Origin: Choanephora cucurbitarum
Taxonomy: Eukaryota > Mucoromycota > Mucoromycetes > Mucorales > Choanephoraceae
Direction of reading: 5' to 3'
Length of the DNA: 64,000 nt
Assembly: GCA_025331435.1 (NCBI GenBank)
Contig: JAIWNI010000032.1
Coordinates: 186,001-250,000, forward strand
Shown here: positions 44,945 to 56,900 of the stretch, piece after piece
Numbering within the stretch: the stretch's first letter is position 1
How the letters are laid out: every line of letters begins with the position of its first letter
The notes under the pieces: model-generated
Told to the model about the DNA's origin: nothing
Databases searched by the model: none
The model's input: only the letters and a program-made list of their open reading frames with translations
Made by a program: the position numbers and the translations under genes

Positions 44945-45957
44945 ATGAATAAAGTCAATTCACAGCATTCACCTCTAAATCATCATAATAAAGATTTCTC
45001 TCCACCGCCTCTTATTTCACTCTCTATTTCATCTGATCATGTCAGTCCAATTAAGGAACAGTTTATCATGAAGATCGATTCACAGCAGAAATCAACCCCA
45101 CCTGTCACACCCACACAAGATTTCAGTTCATTATTCGGTCAATTCTCATTAAAGACAGTACCTTCCAGTCCTTATGAAAACCAAAAGATATTCACCTGCA
45201 TTGAATGTGGCCAGACCTTCAATCGGGCTCATAATCTCAAATCTCATAAAGCAACCCATTCAGCCACAAAGCCATTTCAGGTAAGGTAATATTTACCCAA
45301 ATAAACTAAAAAAAGAAAAAAGATGATAAACTCATAGTGGATAACAGTGCAATGATTGTGATAAACAATTCTTGAGATTACATGATCTCAAACGACATCA
45401 AAAACTTCATACGGGAGAAAGACCACATCACTGTCCAAACTGTAAGCGATCGTTCAGTCGATTGGATGCACTGAATCGACACAGAAAGACAGAAGGTGGA
45501 TCTGCCTGTTTACGCACAGTCAACAACAAGAATACGACAATACCTATGCCTTCCATGACAACACAATGGCAAGTCAACACAAAGACACTGCCTAACCCAT
45601 TCCTTTCTCCTGATCAGCCTACCATACCTTCACCTACCTTACCACCACCTATCCTCTCTTCTTCCTCTTCTTCTTCTCCACCTTTACCTCCTTTACAGCC
45701 ATCACCAAAGACTTCACTACAGTCACTCTCAAAGACTTCTTTACCACCCTTCCTTCTTCCCTTCTCCAACAGTACTCCTGATCAAGATGAGATTGATGTG
45801 CTTAGGCAACGTATTCATGATTTGGAAGTAGAGGTAAGATCAGTCGTATGATTTAATCACAATACTCACGCTTGTTTAGAATCGTGTCTTAAGATCCTTA
45901 CTCTGTAACAAAGATGAAGATGACCTCAGTAAACCCAAACGACAACGATCACCTTAA
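44945..45957 (+). CDS. C2H2 zinc-finger transcription factor
   Basis: Three exons (44945..45280, 45348..45833, 45880..45957), 299 residues. Three zinc fingers in the middle: CIECGQTFNRAHNLKSH..TH, CNDCDKQFLRLHDLKRH..LH, joined by the canonical TGERP linker to CPNCKRSFSRLDALNRH, which ends in a Cys after EGGSA so the third finger is C2HC. That form of last finger recurs in fungal C2H2 regulators. N-terminus is Ser/Pro/Thr-rich; the middle has Pro/Ser runs and a C-terminal coiled-coil-like heptad (LRQRIHDLEVE) that may dimerise. The target genes are unknown. Confidence 0.88.
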
Positions 45958-46236
45958 TTTCTATGCCTTTTTGTTTATCCTTCCATTTATGCCTTTATGC
46001 TCCTCACACTCCCTTATTTATTGTATGCATTAAAAAAAAAAATATTATGTTGTCATACCTTTTTCTTTGCGTCATGAATTTAGAAAACAGAATAATTGAG
46101 CGATCTTTTTTTTTGCGCGGATATAGATCCTCTTCTTTTTTAGGAGAGTATAGATTTTATTATGTAGGCATAAGAATAAATAAATAAATTAGATTACAGG
46201 GCATAACAATAGATGGAAAAAGGAATGGGAATGGGG

Positions 46237-48012
46237 TTATGAAATACAACAGGCAGTAGGAGTAGAAGATGGTGTTGATGGGTTATTTAGAAAGACAGAC
46301 CATTGGTCTTCAAATCGATCGATACGTGATACCATCAATAAGACGCGTTCACGAAGCGTACGCATGGCTATCAGAGACACTTTTTCATCTTCATTGAGAG
46401 GCATCATATTGATCACCCACCAGGTCAAGATCACACGATCACGTTGAGGACCACGTAAGGCAGGAGGATCACCGAGTGCACTTAACCAGGTAGACATGTT
46501 GTCATTGGGATTGGCATTCTTGTGGCCTATCAGCTTCTCTACAAAGGTAGCTAGTTCATCAATCATCTCTTCAGTCGATTGTTCTTGACGATTCTTGATG
46601 ATTTTCTCGGGTATGATGGGAACAGAAGGAGTTTGAGGTTGTTGTTGTTGATGAGGTTTGGATCGTTGAGCAGAGAGACCTTGGACATGCATCTGTAACC
46701 AGGGAGCTCGACTGACAGGTGCTTGTGTTTGAGGGTGAGCACGTTGAGCCCAAGATTGACGTGTGGTATTGGATTCCATAGGAGGTCGAGTTTGTTGAGG
46801 CATTGGACGGGCAACCATACTGGCAGGACGGGCAATCATGCTGGCAGGTCTAGCAATCATGCTGGCAGGACGAGCAACCATACTGGCAGGACGGGCAATC
46901 ATACTGGCAGGTCTAGCAATCATACTGGCAGGACGAGCGATCATACTAGCAGGACGAGCCATGGCAGCAGGTGTAGGTCTGACTGGAGCAGGAGATGGAG
47001 GCACTGCATTGACTGATTGTTGAGAACGAGCACGAGAAGCACTGGCTCTCAAGATCTGTTGTTGTTCAAGCATGTTTTCTTGCTCACGATCAACATCATC
47101 AATTCGTTCAATAGAAGCCATATGATAGCCATCTGTCAATTCATAGTCAATCACCTTGAAACGATGAGAACCCACTGCCTCTACCAGAGAACGACCATCA
47201 GGCAAGGTCTGAACATGCGTCAACTCAAGCATGGTACCATACTCATAAAACGGAGCCTGTCCTTCTACTCTGTTACGACGAGCCATACACATAGCAAATC
47301 GACGACGATTGGACTGCATGATACGACGAAGCATCAGACGATAACGAGGTTCAAACACATGAATGGCACACTTGACATGAGGAAAGGCCAGATTGCCAAT
47401 CAACAAGGGAACGCGTGTCTCTTGATCGAGAACAGCAAGAGCATCTTCATCTACGTCGGCATCGTCCGCATAAAGCTGGGAGAGAATGTCGCACAAGACC
47501 TTGGCAGGTGGTGGGCAGAAATCAAGGTTGTCACGACAAAAGGGACAAGAACGTTGGTGATCGAGGGAACGCATCAGACAGTTTCTACAGAATGTGTGTC
47601 CACAGGGTGTGGTGGTCGGGTTGTTGAAACGGGTACAACAGATAGGACATTCGGTAGAGGAATCGAGTGTGAGTCGTAAGGTATCGAGTGATCGAGAGGC
47701 TTCTGCACTGACCACAATGGCCTGCAATGCCTGAATGGTCACACTCGGTTGACTGGTGAGTGTGTGTTGGCGATCACAGCTAGGTGAGATACAATCTTGT
47801 GATGAAGTGACACAGGCATGACAGGCTGTATAGCCACAAGGCAAAGTGGTTGGCTTGGTTAATTTACCGTGGCATGATGGACATCGGGTAAAGGCTTCGA
47901 TCACGACTGAGGGTGAGAATGCATCCAGTTGGTGTCTTTGCTTCTTTGTGGGCTGTCCTACAGATACTTCTGCCTGGTCGCGGGATCGTTTAAGATGCTG
48001 TATGCTTTGCAC
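46237..48012 (-). CDS. RING-RING-LON protein (LONRF-like E3 ligase)
   Basis: Single exon, 591 residues. Two RING-like zinc clusters: a degenerate one (RCPSCHGKLTKPTTLPCGYTACHACV) and a full C3HC4 RING (CPICCTRFNNPTTTPCGHTFCRNCL...SCPFCR). From about residue 205 a LON substrate-binding (PUA-like) domain begins (VPLLIGNLAFPHVKCAIHVFEPRYRLMLRRIMQ) and ends near EDQWSVFLN. The RING+LON order without TPR repeats resembles vertebrate LONRF1-3 and fungal relatives. It probably acts as a ubiquitin ligase. A 21-bp minisatellite inserts about 55 residues (MIARPAS repeats) plus Pro/Gln-rich sequence inside the LON domain. Confidence 0.88.
   Translation of the reverse strand: MQSIQHLKRSRDQAEVSVGQPTKKQRHQLDAFSPSVVIEAFTRCPSCHGKLTKPTTLPCGYTACHACVTSSQDCISPSCDRQHTLTSQPSVTIQALQAIVVSAEASRSLDTLRLTLDSSTECPICCTRFNNPTTTPCGHTFCRNCLMRSLDHQRSCPFCRDNLDFCPPPAKVLCDILSQLYADDADVDEDALAVLDQETRVPLLIGNLAFPHVKCAIHVFEPRYRLMLRRIMQSNRRRFAMCMARRNRVEGQAPFYEYGTMLELTHVQTLPDGRSLVEAVGSHRFKVIDYELTDGYHMASIERIDDVDREQENMLEQQQILRASASRARSQQSVNAVPPSPAPVRPTPAAMARPASMIARPASMIARPASMIARPASMVARPASMIARPASMIARPASMVARPMPQQTRPPMESNTTRQSWAQRAHPQTQAPVSRAPWLQMHVQGLSAQRSKPHQQQQPQTPSVPIIPEKIIKNRQEQSTEEMIDELATFVEKLIGHKNANPNDNMSTWLSALGDPPALRGPQRDRVILTWWVINMMPLNEDEKVSLIAMRTLRERVLLMVSRIDRFEDQWSVFLNNPSTPSSTPTACCIS
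46798..46961 (-). repeat. 21-bp minisatellite coding RPASM[IV]A repeats
   Basis: About eight tandem 21-bp units inside the LON domain coding sequence. The Ile/Val variants are arranged with a three-unit (63-bp) rhythm, so the array likely grew by duplication of triplets of units. Confidence 0.85.
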
Positions 48013-48668
48013 TGTGAATGATTCTCAGAGTGTATTAAAAAAGTGTGATTTGATAAGGTTGTATAAACAGAAAGAAGCTGGATTGCTTTGTACTGAATAA
48101 ATAAAGAAGTTAGGAATTTTTTGAGGTATTGTTGTTTAGAATAATTTACAATTTGAAGTATTAGTCAATCACCATAAGTGAAATAAAATAAAGAAGAAAA
48201 AAAGAAAATAATGAAAAAATGACAAATAAAAGAAAAAAAAAGGATTCTTTATATATAATTTTCTAAATCATAATTTCGATCGATCTTTTTTTGTCAATTT
48301 CTCTCTCAGCATTTTACTTCATTTTTGGAAATTATTGTATCTCATAACAAATACGATTGATTTTAAAAGTCAATAGAATTTTCTATAATTACAAAAAGCC
48401 GATCATATCATATTTTCAGAAAAAAAAGAGAATCCCGAAACTGTCAGAACCAAAGAGGTTTCTAGAATGAATTTTTCTTTCAAAAGTAGAAATCGTCTAT
48501 GAATAGTATGGTGAAATGCTTAAAAGATCTTGAAATTGAAACATTTAAAAGATCTTTTTTTTTAATGTCAGTACCTTATAAGCCTTTTCATGAAATAACA
48601 TACTGAAAACGCGTTTCGGAAGACTTCTCAAAAAGAAGAAGATCAGATTAGGTCAAGTTTATTGTATG
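48013..48668. other. Spacer with one MluI box
   Basis: 656 bp, very AT-rich, upstream of the RING-LON gene and downstream of the fucosyltransferase gene. ACGCGT occurs within AAAACGCGTTTCGG at about 48611. No gene seen. Confidence 0.5.
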
Positions 48669-50240
48669 CTATGGGCTAGGTGCACCCAACAGTTCAATAG
48701 GTTGGTTAGTATAGGCAGGGTGAAGTTGTCTCTCAATGTAGGTAGAGAAGGTACTTGAGTTAGTACCATAGAATGTATGACCTTGTGCAGAAATGATGGC
48801 ATCTACCATAGGAATCAAATAAGACTCCAATTTAACTTTCTCTTGCATGACCTCAATTTGACTGAGCTCCGACAAATCATCCTTGAAATCGGACAACACA
48901 AAGGTGCAGGGGAATACCGCAAATAGCTTGCGTAACAATGGATGAGCCCTTGGTTGAGGGCAGTCCGTAGCTATAAAAACAGTCGTTTTTGCAAATCGAT
49001 CGTTCCTGCCATCTCCCACTTGACAGGATAGTTGCAATGCGTCGGATGCAGGCCCCAGTGACTCCTGGTTGCCAGCTGGATGTTGTACACGGATCGGCAT
49101 ATCAAAACCATCAGTCGCATTCTGGTAGTCTTCACGGAGCTGTCTGATCTCATATTCGTTGTTCTCCTTTCGATCTTGATCATGATCTCGGTCATAGATA
49201 TTTTTAAGCTCCGATTCCGTCAGGTCTGTAAAATCATCGACCAGTCGGTGAAAGAGATCGTCTATCTGGATAGATGCACGGACCTTGAAGAGTCCATCCC
49301 CTACACGGACATGAAGACCCACAAATGAACCGACTCCGCCTAATTTCTTGACAATCCGTTCTGCCACTGTCATCAATGTCGGATTCGTGAAGATCATGTC
49401 CTTTCGCACCAGCTTAAAGAAGTCGCGATGGTCCTCTGTCTGAGCCAGGACACGGTAGGAACCAAAGACAGAGCCAAAATGAAGCACTTTCGATTCAACT
49501 GCCTCCAAGGCTTCGAGTTCAATTCGATGAACAAACCGAGTCAGTGGTGTCTTGGATTCAGGTAGGTCATAGATACGGTAGTCAAAGGGTGAATAGTCTT
49601 TGAAGAGGTAGATGTCTTGTTCTGTTGCATTCAGATGATCTTGAATCCATTCTAGGCTGAGATCGTGTCTGAAGACAATACGGACATGTTGCTTGAGTTC
49701 TTTAAAGTCATAAAAGAATGTCCAGGGAATGGCTGTCCATTGTTTATAGGTGAGGCACTCTGAAGGCATCGGTTCATCGTCTCGAATCTGAATACAGTAG
49801 TCCAGTCCATTCTTTGTCTGGAGCAAGAGTCGTTCATACATCTTATCGAACCGTAACCATGGAAACGCTGGGTTGCCTAGGTAAACAGAAGGCAACAGTA
49901 AGGTACGGTTCAGGTAAGCAGCCAACAAAAAGGCGTTTTCTAGTTCGATACGTTGATTGTGAAATCCAGAATGAGGAAGGTAGGTCACGTATTTCTCTTC
50001 AGGTGTGATGGTGTGGAATGCAAAGGGATCAGGATAGATGACAGGGATGACAGGTTCATCTTGCTTTAAAGGTGGAATCGTCTCTTTCTTGACTGGATCG
50101 CGTTTGACTGAAGAAGACTGAAAATAGATCCAATAGACAAGTACAAGACAGGAGAGTAAGATGCCGACAGCAATACCTCCTCTTTTGTTTCGCTGTTTAC
50201 TTGTTGTCAATATATCAAGAGGATGAGGCTTTTTAGACAT
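48669..50240 (-). CDS. Type II membrane O-fucosyltransferase-like glycosyltransferase
   Basis: Single exon, 523 residues. A short basic cytosolic tail (KQRNKRGG) precedes one transmembrane segment (IAVGILLSCLVLVYWIYF, about residues 23-40), a Golgi type II arrangement. The luminal part has SGFHNQRIELENAFLLAAYLNRTLLLP, matching the GGFNNQR..LENA..LA..LNRTLVLP signature of GDP-fucose protein O-fucosyltransferase-like enzymes, then FVGLHVRVGDG (HxRxGD loop), VFIATD and a final GTNSSTFSTYIER. Acceptor and donor are not shown by the sequence. Two N-glycosylation sequons are visible. Its start faces TBRG1 with 235 bp between. Confidence 0.85.
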   Translation of the reverse strand: MSKKPHPLDILTTSKQRNKRGGIAVGILLSCLVLVYWIYFQSSSVKRDPVKKETIPPLKQDEPVIPVIYPDPFAFHTITPEEKYVTYLPHSGFHNQRIELENAFLLAAYLNRTLLLPSVYLGNPAFPWLRFDKMYERLLLQTKNGLDYCIQIRDDEPMPSECLTYKQWTAIPWTFFYDFKELKQHVRIVFRHDLSLEWIQDHLNATEQDIYLFKDYSPFDYRIYDLPESKTPLTRFVHRIELEALEAVESKVLHFGSVFGSYRVLAQTEDHRDFFKLVRKDMIFTNPTLMTVAERIVKKLGGVGSFVGLHVRVGDGLFKVRASIQIDDLFHRLVDDFTDLTESELKNIYDRDHDQDRKENNEYEIRQLREDYQNATDGFDMPIRVQHPAGNQESLGPASDALQLSCQVGDGRNDRFAKTTVFIATDCPQPRAHPLLRKLFAVFPCTFVLSDFKDDLSELSQIEVMQEKVKLESYLIPMVDAIISAQGHTFYGTNSSTFSTYIERQLHPAYTNQPIELLGAPSP

Positions 50241-50475
50241 ACAAAAAAAAAATAAAATAAAAAAATAAAGGCAATTCTAACTTGTTGAAGGTGTGACAAG
50301 CCATTCCCATTTTAGGGAGATATCTTTTTTTAAACTTCATGTGAGACCTTGGAAAACAAAAGAAAGAGAGACAGAGAGGGGGTGACCTTCTTTTTTTGTG
50401 CTGATATTTCTTCTTCTTCTTTTTCTTTAGACGAATGATTAATTCTCAAGCCTTTCTTCTTCTTCTTCTTTGTTC

Positions 50476-51644
50476 ATGAATTCACCTATCCATCAAGACA
50501 AATACAACAAAATCAAGCGAAAGTTAAGAGAAACAGTCGAGGTGAGAAGAAGTGAACAATCGATTCTGCATGAATTCTGAACTTGTTCATCATAGCTGAA
50601 TGAAGCACTTTCAAGAGGATTGTTTCGGGCCAAAAAGAAGATTCGTATCTTGAATTTTGAGAAAAAGTAAGCCTTTATCAGCCTCTTCTTTCCCTTTTAT
50701 CTTATGGTCTCTAGTCTTTTATTAGATAGCATGACACGCTTGAGTCATTCAGTGGCAATCAATGACGATAGTACAAATGACGACAATCGTCATTTCATAG
50801 AAGAGAGCACGAGTGAGACTGAAGGTAAAAAAGACTTTTTAAAAACATAAAATCTGACTCTATCACTCTAGTATCTATACGTCCCTTTGATACCAAACCC
50901 ACATTGACAACAGTAGCATCTGCACCACCGAAACGATCGAAAATCAATCGAGTCAATGTCAAGATCCGTCGTGTACAGCCTATCGAACGAGACGATGAAG
51001 GAAACCCGATCTTACCACAACAGATAGGTGTCCTGACAGTCCTCAGTTTGGGAACGATCATCACAGACCGTGACACATTTCACAACGAGCGCTATATCTT
51101 CCCTGTAGGTTATACGGTACGCAGAACCTACCCAAGCATGGTGGATCCCAACAACAATACTATCATCACATCCACCATCCTGGACGGAGGCGATGGTCCT
51201 CGTTTCCATGTGGTGGCGGCTGATCAGCTGGATAAGCCAATCGTGGCCAACTCGGCTACTGGTGCCTGGACAGTCGTCGTCCGTCGTTCGAATGAGATCA
51301 GACATCGAGATCATTCCAATTCGGCCAGTGGTCCTGACTATTATGGATTCAAGCATCCGACCATTGCCAAGATGATTCAGGATTTACCCAACTCTCGGAA
51401 CCTCAAGAATTACGTATGGCAGGACTTTGAGGAGATGGAACCCAAGGCTGCCAAGGGTGTCATGGCTGCAGCTGAAAAGAAGAGAGATAATCTGGAGCAT
51501 ATGGGTAATGCCAATCGAAAGGCAGTGCAATACTTGCCACTAGAGGATGCCTATTCCTATTTTGTTCAGCCTGCTCATCCAGTAAGAGTGAATCAGTCAG
51601 ATGAAGAAGTGTATGAATTAGGCACAAGTGATACAGAATCTTGA
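50476..51644 (+). CDS. TBRG1: TBRG1-like FYR-domain (FYRN/FYRC) nuclear protein
   Basis: Four exons (50476..50541, 50596..50666, 50715..50824, 50872..51644), 339 residues. N-terminal helix (KYNKIKRKLRETVELNEALSRGLF) followed by an acidic linker. The FYRN/FYRC pair reads GVLTVLSLGTII, NERYIFPVGYTVRRTYPSMVDP, STILDGGDGPRFHVVAADQ and PDYYGFKHPTIAKMIQDLPN. FYR domains bind chromatin factors; TBRG1 is a nuclear tumour-suppressor-related protein in animals, and fungal members are poorly studied, so function is inferred from the domain only. Confidence 0.88.
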
Positions 51645-52032
51645 GAGTTGATCCTATCATCTATCTTTATTTATACCTTATTCACACACACACATACTTT
51701 AATACCTATGAAGTCTTATCAATACCATTATTCATATCTTGCTTATCTTTTATCTAATAAAAACTACTCTTATGTTTATCAAATATTCACTTTGCTTTTA
51801 GAAACAATCTCTTTCACTGTACTATATTTGCTCCCTTTTTTTGTATACATCAGTTTGTACAGCAAACTGACATAAAGCATATGCTCTACTTGTTGTGTCG
51901 AAATAAGAGTTGTATGCAGTCAGGCAATGGTCTCATCATTCATGCGTATGCTATTTGGGAGAAAACACAACTCATCTTGAATTCTTACAAGGGCAAATAA
52001 GGTTGTTTATTTTTTCTTTATTTTGGTGTTCT
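51645..52032. other. Convergent spacer
   Basis: 388 bp between the TBRG1-like stop and the stop of the membrane protein. ATTTATACC and AATAAAAAC words suggest 3' processing signals. No gene. Confidence 0.5.
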
Positions 52033-53777
52033 TTAATTTGAACTAAACACGACTTCCAGATCACCTTTAAGTGAGATTGCACTCAAGTTACCATCAGGAT
52101 GTTTGCCTGCACCGCGTGTTCTATATCGAGTTCCACAGACTCTACCATAGTTGACTCTTTCAATATGCGCCCATCGATAGGGATCCAGCATGGATAGGGA
52201 TTCTATATTGCTTGACTCAAAAGAAAATATACCTTCGAATTCCAAGGGCTATGAAAATAAATTGAGTGATTCTGTTCATACGCACTACCTATGTGAGGCC
52301 TTACCATATCAATACTTAGAGCACCTTCGCCTGCATAAGCATAGACATGCACATCATTGGCACCTTTTATTTGCATCGTAAGATGTCCTTTGTTGGTTTG
52401 TGCATCAATGGTAGAATTGACTGTGCATACATCAATATCAATGTGGCCTTCCAGTGTCTTGACCATACCAAGGTCTATATTGGCCTCGCTCAGTTTTATG
52501 TTTCCATACGTATTATGGATAACAAGAGAATGGGTCGTCAAGGTACTTTCGGAGCGAATATCACCATCCTTGTTGTTCAACCCGATCTGTTTATGAGCTC
52601 GAACATCGTCTTTAAAGGAAAGCATGCCGTTGGATGTATAGATAATGATGTCTTGTTTGGCATACAGCTTGTTAGACACCTCAATCGCAGCATTACTCGT
52701 CAGCAAGGCCAATTCATCGCCTTCCCAATCGGCCATCACATCAATGTCTGAGTTGCTGGTTGACAGGATGAGTTGTTTGACAAACAGTTTCTCGCTGTAT
52801 CTGACTTGAATATTTGAATCAGGCGCATTGATGGACAAGCGTTGCATGTCTCGAGGTACATAGACAACAGCAGTCAGGCTGACACAGGTACTGGATTTGC
52901 TGTGCGGTATGTTGACTTCCACTTTGATGCCATCATTCTGATGCGTTATGTTGAACGATAGCTCAGGGTCATTCAGAAGACTCTTGGGTGACACGACAAA
53001 GACAGATTGAAAGGTGCCTTCATAGATTCCTTCTTTTTGATCAGCAGCATCTAATGCTTTGACAATAATATGGCCAGAATGAAGACGTCCACCCACGATA
53101 TTGAAGTCGAAATTGCCATTGCCAAACTTGAGTTTTTTGTCAAAACCTTCCCAAACAATACCATGCGAGCAATTGGCTGGAGCACCAGATCCACCCAACA
53201 ATGCCTGCATGATACGAAGGCCAAGGCTGATACAGAACAAGAGCATGAGACACCGTGTAAAATAATCGCACCATCTGTTTGGTTTCTTCTGATACTGTGG
53301 ATCGGGTGGCTGTGTTAAAGGTGGTGTGGGTGAGCCTAACCGTTTTCAAGTTAGATTGAAAGGCCGCCAAGAAAAATAAAATCTTTTTTTTTTACCTATG
53401 TTACTTGGCGTGACAAGCCAAGGCCAGTGAGTATCTGATGTTGTATTGAGTGGGTGAACAGGTGGAATGGTACCATAATGGTTTCTATTTTCTGGTGGTG
53501 TCAGTGGCGTATTGTGTTGGTATGGAGGATTATGAGGGTAGGGTTCGTTTAGAGGGTGGGAATTGTCTGCTAGCTCTAATGGTGGTGCGCTTGGATCTGC
53601 AGAGGTACCTGAAGATGGATAAGGTGGCGGAGGCTGATTCCAATAGGGTTCTTCATTATGGGTATAGTTTGAATCGGGTTTTTTGGTTGTGTTGGAAACA
53701 GAAGGAGATCCAAAGAAGTTGGCAGTAATTCTGTTATCTGGAATTCTGTCAGAATCTGATGAACTAGTTGGCATCAT
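52033..53777 (-). CDS. Single-pass membrane protein with beta-rich (DUF4097-like) ectodomain and PPxY cytosolic tail
   Basis: Three exons (53396..53777, 52305..53335, 52033..52248), 542 residues from the ATG at 53777 (a second Met is adjacent). The first 155 residues are Pro/Ser/Asn-rich and contain PPPPY, a possible WW-domain (Rsp5-type) site. A membrane segment follows (CLMLLFCISLGLRIMQALL, about residues 156-175). The rest is a repetitive beta pattern of SNSDIDV, GDIRSES, YGNIKL, LEGHIDIDV and NKGHLTMQ turns, the style of DUF4097/adhesin-like beta-helices found outside fungal cell membranes. The orientation cytosol-N, outside-C is inferred. Function unknown. Confidence 0.7.
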
Positions 53778-53990
53778 GATTTCCTTCACTGGGTATTTAC
53801 TAATAGAGAAAAAGAAAGAAAAAGAGAGAAAAGAGAAATAAAACGAAAGCGCAGTTATCTCTTCATCGTTGCATGATGTGTAGATCAAATGATTTTTTAG
53901 ATTGATTGTCCGCAAGGGCTTAAGATATACGCGTATCCACCTTTTTCCTTCTCTCTCTCTCTCTTTCTCTTTCTTTTCATTTGGGCATCA
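53778..53990. promoter_or_regulatory. Divergent promoter of the membrane protein and AP4E1
   Basis: 213 bp between ATGs. It holds the palindrome ATACGCGTAT (53927..53936) containing ACGCGT, then a CT-rich leader before AP4E1. Confidence 0.45.
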
Positions 53991-56900
53991 ATGGCTCGAC
54001 TTCAAAATTATCTAAGTTCAGAATTCCTGGCTTCAGGGCTCAGTCTTGAATTCAATGATTTTATTACCAAAATTACAAAAGCAAAAAGCAAAACGGTAAC
54101 CTCGAGTATCTGGATATACACAACCTAAAGCTGATGAGATGATTCACTTATCAGGAAGAAACAAGCCATGTTACAGACGAATTGGAACGATTGTCGGCAC
54201 GTATGGGTTTACCCGATGTGACTTCGGTAAGAGACAGATTCGAAAGTTGAAGATGTTACTCTCTAGAAGAATTTTAACTTTGAACAATAAAGTCAAAAAT
54301 GAAAGATTACTTGATTCGACTTGTGCATTGTTATATGCTCGGATACAATGTGGATTTTAGTATGATTTATACAATCATGGCGACCCAGAGTGGAGAGACA
54401 GCAATCGAAAGACGTGTTGGTAATGAGTGAATCTGGAGTTACCTTTTTTCTTTATCATCTCAACTGATGCATACAACAGGATACCTTGCCTGTATTTTGT
54501 TTTTGGGACATGAACATGAGTTGAGTATTATGTTGATCAATACGTTACAGAGAGACCTTAAGAGTCAGAACTATCTTGACCAATGCGCTGCTCTCAACGC
54601 TATATGTTACTTGGAACATAGTGAATTGTTAGATAATGTACTTGATCTCATCATCCAACTATCAGATTTCCCAAAGTAAGTAGTCTGGTTCATGCCCTTC
54701 TCTCTTTATTGATATTCAACGTCTGTCTATCTTGTATGATATATAGACAGATAGTACGTAAAAAAGCAGTGCTTGCACTTTGCTTTCTCTATAAAAGGAC
54801 ACATCTAGATTTTGAGCGCATTGAGCCAGTGTTACGAGGTGCTTTAGAAGATAAAGACACAAGTGTTGTTTATGCGGCTTTGTCTGTCTGGAAACTCGTT
54901 TTGATGGTATTTGGTTTCTTGGGAGATGATCCAAAGATGACAACTGACATTTATCATGCAGGAAAATGTATCTCACCATCAAGACTTGATCTCAACTTTT
55001 TTCAAAATCCATAGACAGATCATCGAAAAGAGAATTCATAAATCATTCACTTACCATGGTGTCTTGGCACCTTGGGCACAACTAGATTGCCTCAGTATTT
55101 ATCGATTATACCTGCAATTCAATATCGAGTAATGCTAGCTTATCTTTATACAATAGAGCAAGCCCTCTCAAACTTATATACCTTTTCTATAGGCTGTCAA
55201 ATGATATCTATTCCATCGTGACAGACTGTTTAAAGAGCATGGAGAAGAAAGTAGACTCGGCCTTTGGTAATGGGTACATGATTGACGATTGATTTCTATA
55301 CTGATCTATACCTCTAGCTATTGTACTAGAATGTATCAAGATTCTATCATGCATGGACACCACCTTTTTAAAAGACAAAGAAGCAACTCCTTTTCGAGAC
55401 ATTTTGGACCCATACCTCACTGCCAACAATCACAATCTCAAATATCTAGGATTAGTAGGCATGTCCTATATTGATACAGGCTTATGGGACTCGAGTTGGC
55501 TGGACGGTGTTTTGTTGTGCAAAATCATCTGTAGCTCATGCAAAGACATCACAATCATTACACAGGCTATAGAAAACTTGGATAAAATCATGTGCATTGA
55601 CGTACTCAAGACCATCAGTTCAACACTAGCAGATACGCTAAATAGAAACTATGAAGTTCAGAGCTGCAACACTGCCCTTGCCTATTGGTTGATCAATCGA
55701 GTGGTAGAACACAAAGTTGATGATGCTTGGTTTATAGAAACAATGATAGTCTTGATAGCCGAGACACGAAAGAATTTAAATGACGATTATGTGGAGAGAC
55801 AGTGTAACATTTTGAAAGAAAGTAGGTTGTAGCAAGATAGAAATGATATCATTATTTATGTTCGCATGTTCTCTCCTTTTTTTTTTAATTACTACGTCAG
55901 TGCTGGATGAAGAGGCAGATACAAACTTATTGAGAGAAGCATCTGTCAATACTTCTTATCAGTTATTGAAGAAAACAAACTCAGACACACTTTCTCCTTT
56001 ATTCATCCAATTTGCGTTTTGGGTATGTATACAAGATGAAACCACTAGTCCTAATCAAATCGAACTGACATGCGACAGACATTGGGAGAAAACGGTTATT
56101 TAAGTAGAGAGCATAATGATATAGATATCATGAAGCAACTTCAGAAATGGGTTTTGTTAGTACAAGGTAAAAACATCAATGACTAGAAGAAAAAAAAAAA
56201 GAAGGAGGGAAGCTTACTTGGCTCATAAAAAAAACGACTATACTAGATGACTATTTACAGATATATGGTCTAAAGTCAATCACGCAATGCATAAAGAGAT
56301 CTAAAAAGTGGTTATCAAGTCTTGATAAAATCCTAAAAGAATTTCGAAAATCACTTGTACCAGAAAAGCAAGAGGTAGAAAACACAATATACAAAAGCGG
56401 AAAGAAACCGCATTGATCTAACAGGTAGAATAATAGGTGTCTCGAGAAATATTGCTCCTTATTCAGGATCCTAGCTTTGAAAAAGAGTTGCATGACATGC
56501 ATATAACAGATATGCAAGCCTCTTTGAAGGTAAATGATAAGCAAAACAATGATAACCGTTTGTTGTTTATCACTTTGTTTACTAGATGTCTGAAAACCCT
56601 AACCGACCTACCAAAGCCGGAAAATATGTTGCTAATGATGGTAAAGTAAAATGAATTGTGGTCATCTTTCAGTTTCACTGACATCCTTATTGTTAAAGAT
56701 CATTACGAAAGTCAAACGTACTCTTCACTTTCATTACCATCTTCCTCTGCCTCTTCTTCTCACCTAAACGAGTAAGTAAACAGCACCTCTTCTATAAAGT
56801 TACCTTCTAACAGTATCTTATGTCCTTACTCGCAAGGCTGAAAAACCTTACACCTACAGGTAATGTGTTTCATGTAACATCGTGCAATATTGACCTTACA

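Noticed and set aside
46798..46961. Regular short repeats suggesting a CRISPR array
   Set aside because: Units are tandem without spacers and translate in frame within a eukaryotic gene.
47017..47679. 220-codon open frame antisense to the RING-LON gene
   Set aside because: The opposite strand encodes intact RING motifs; this frame is a shadow.
56247..56374. Apparent stop codon in AP4E1 exon 11, suggesting a pseudogene
   Set aside because: The stop appears only with the acceptor at 56260; the TAG acceptor at 56245..56246 restores an open, sensible frame.
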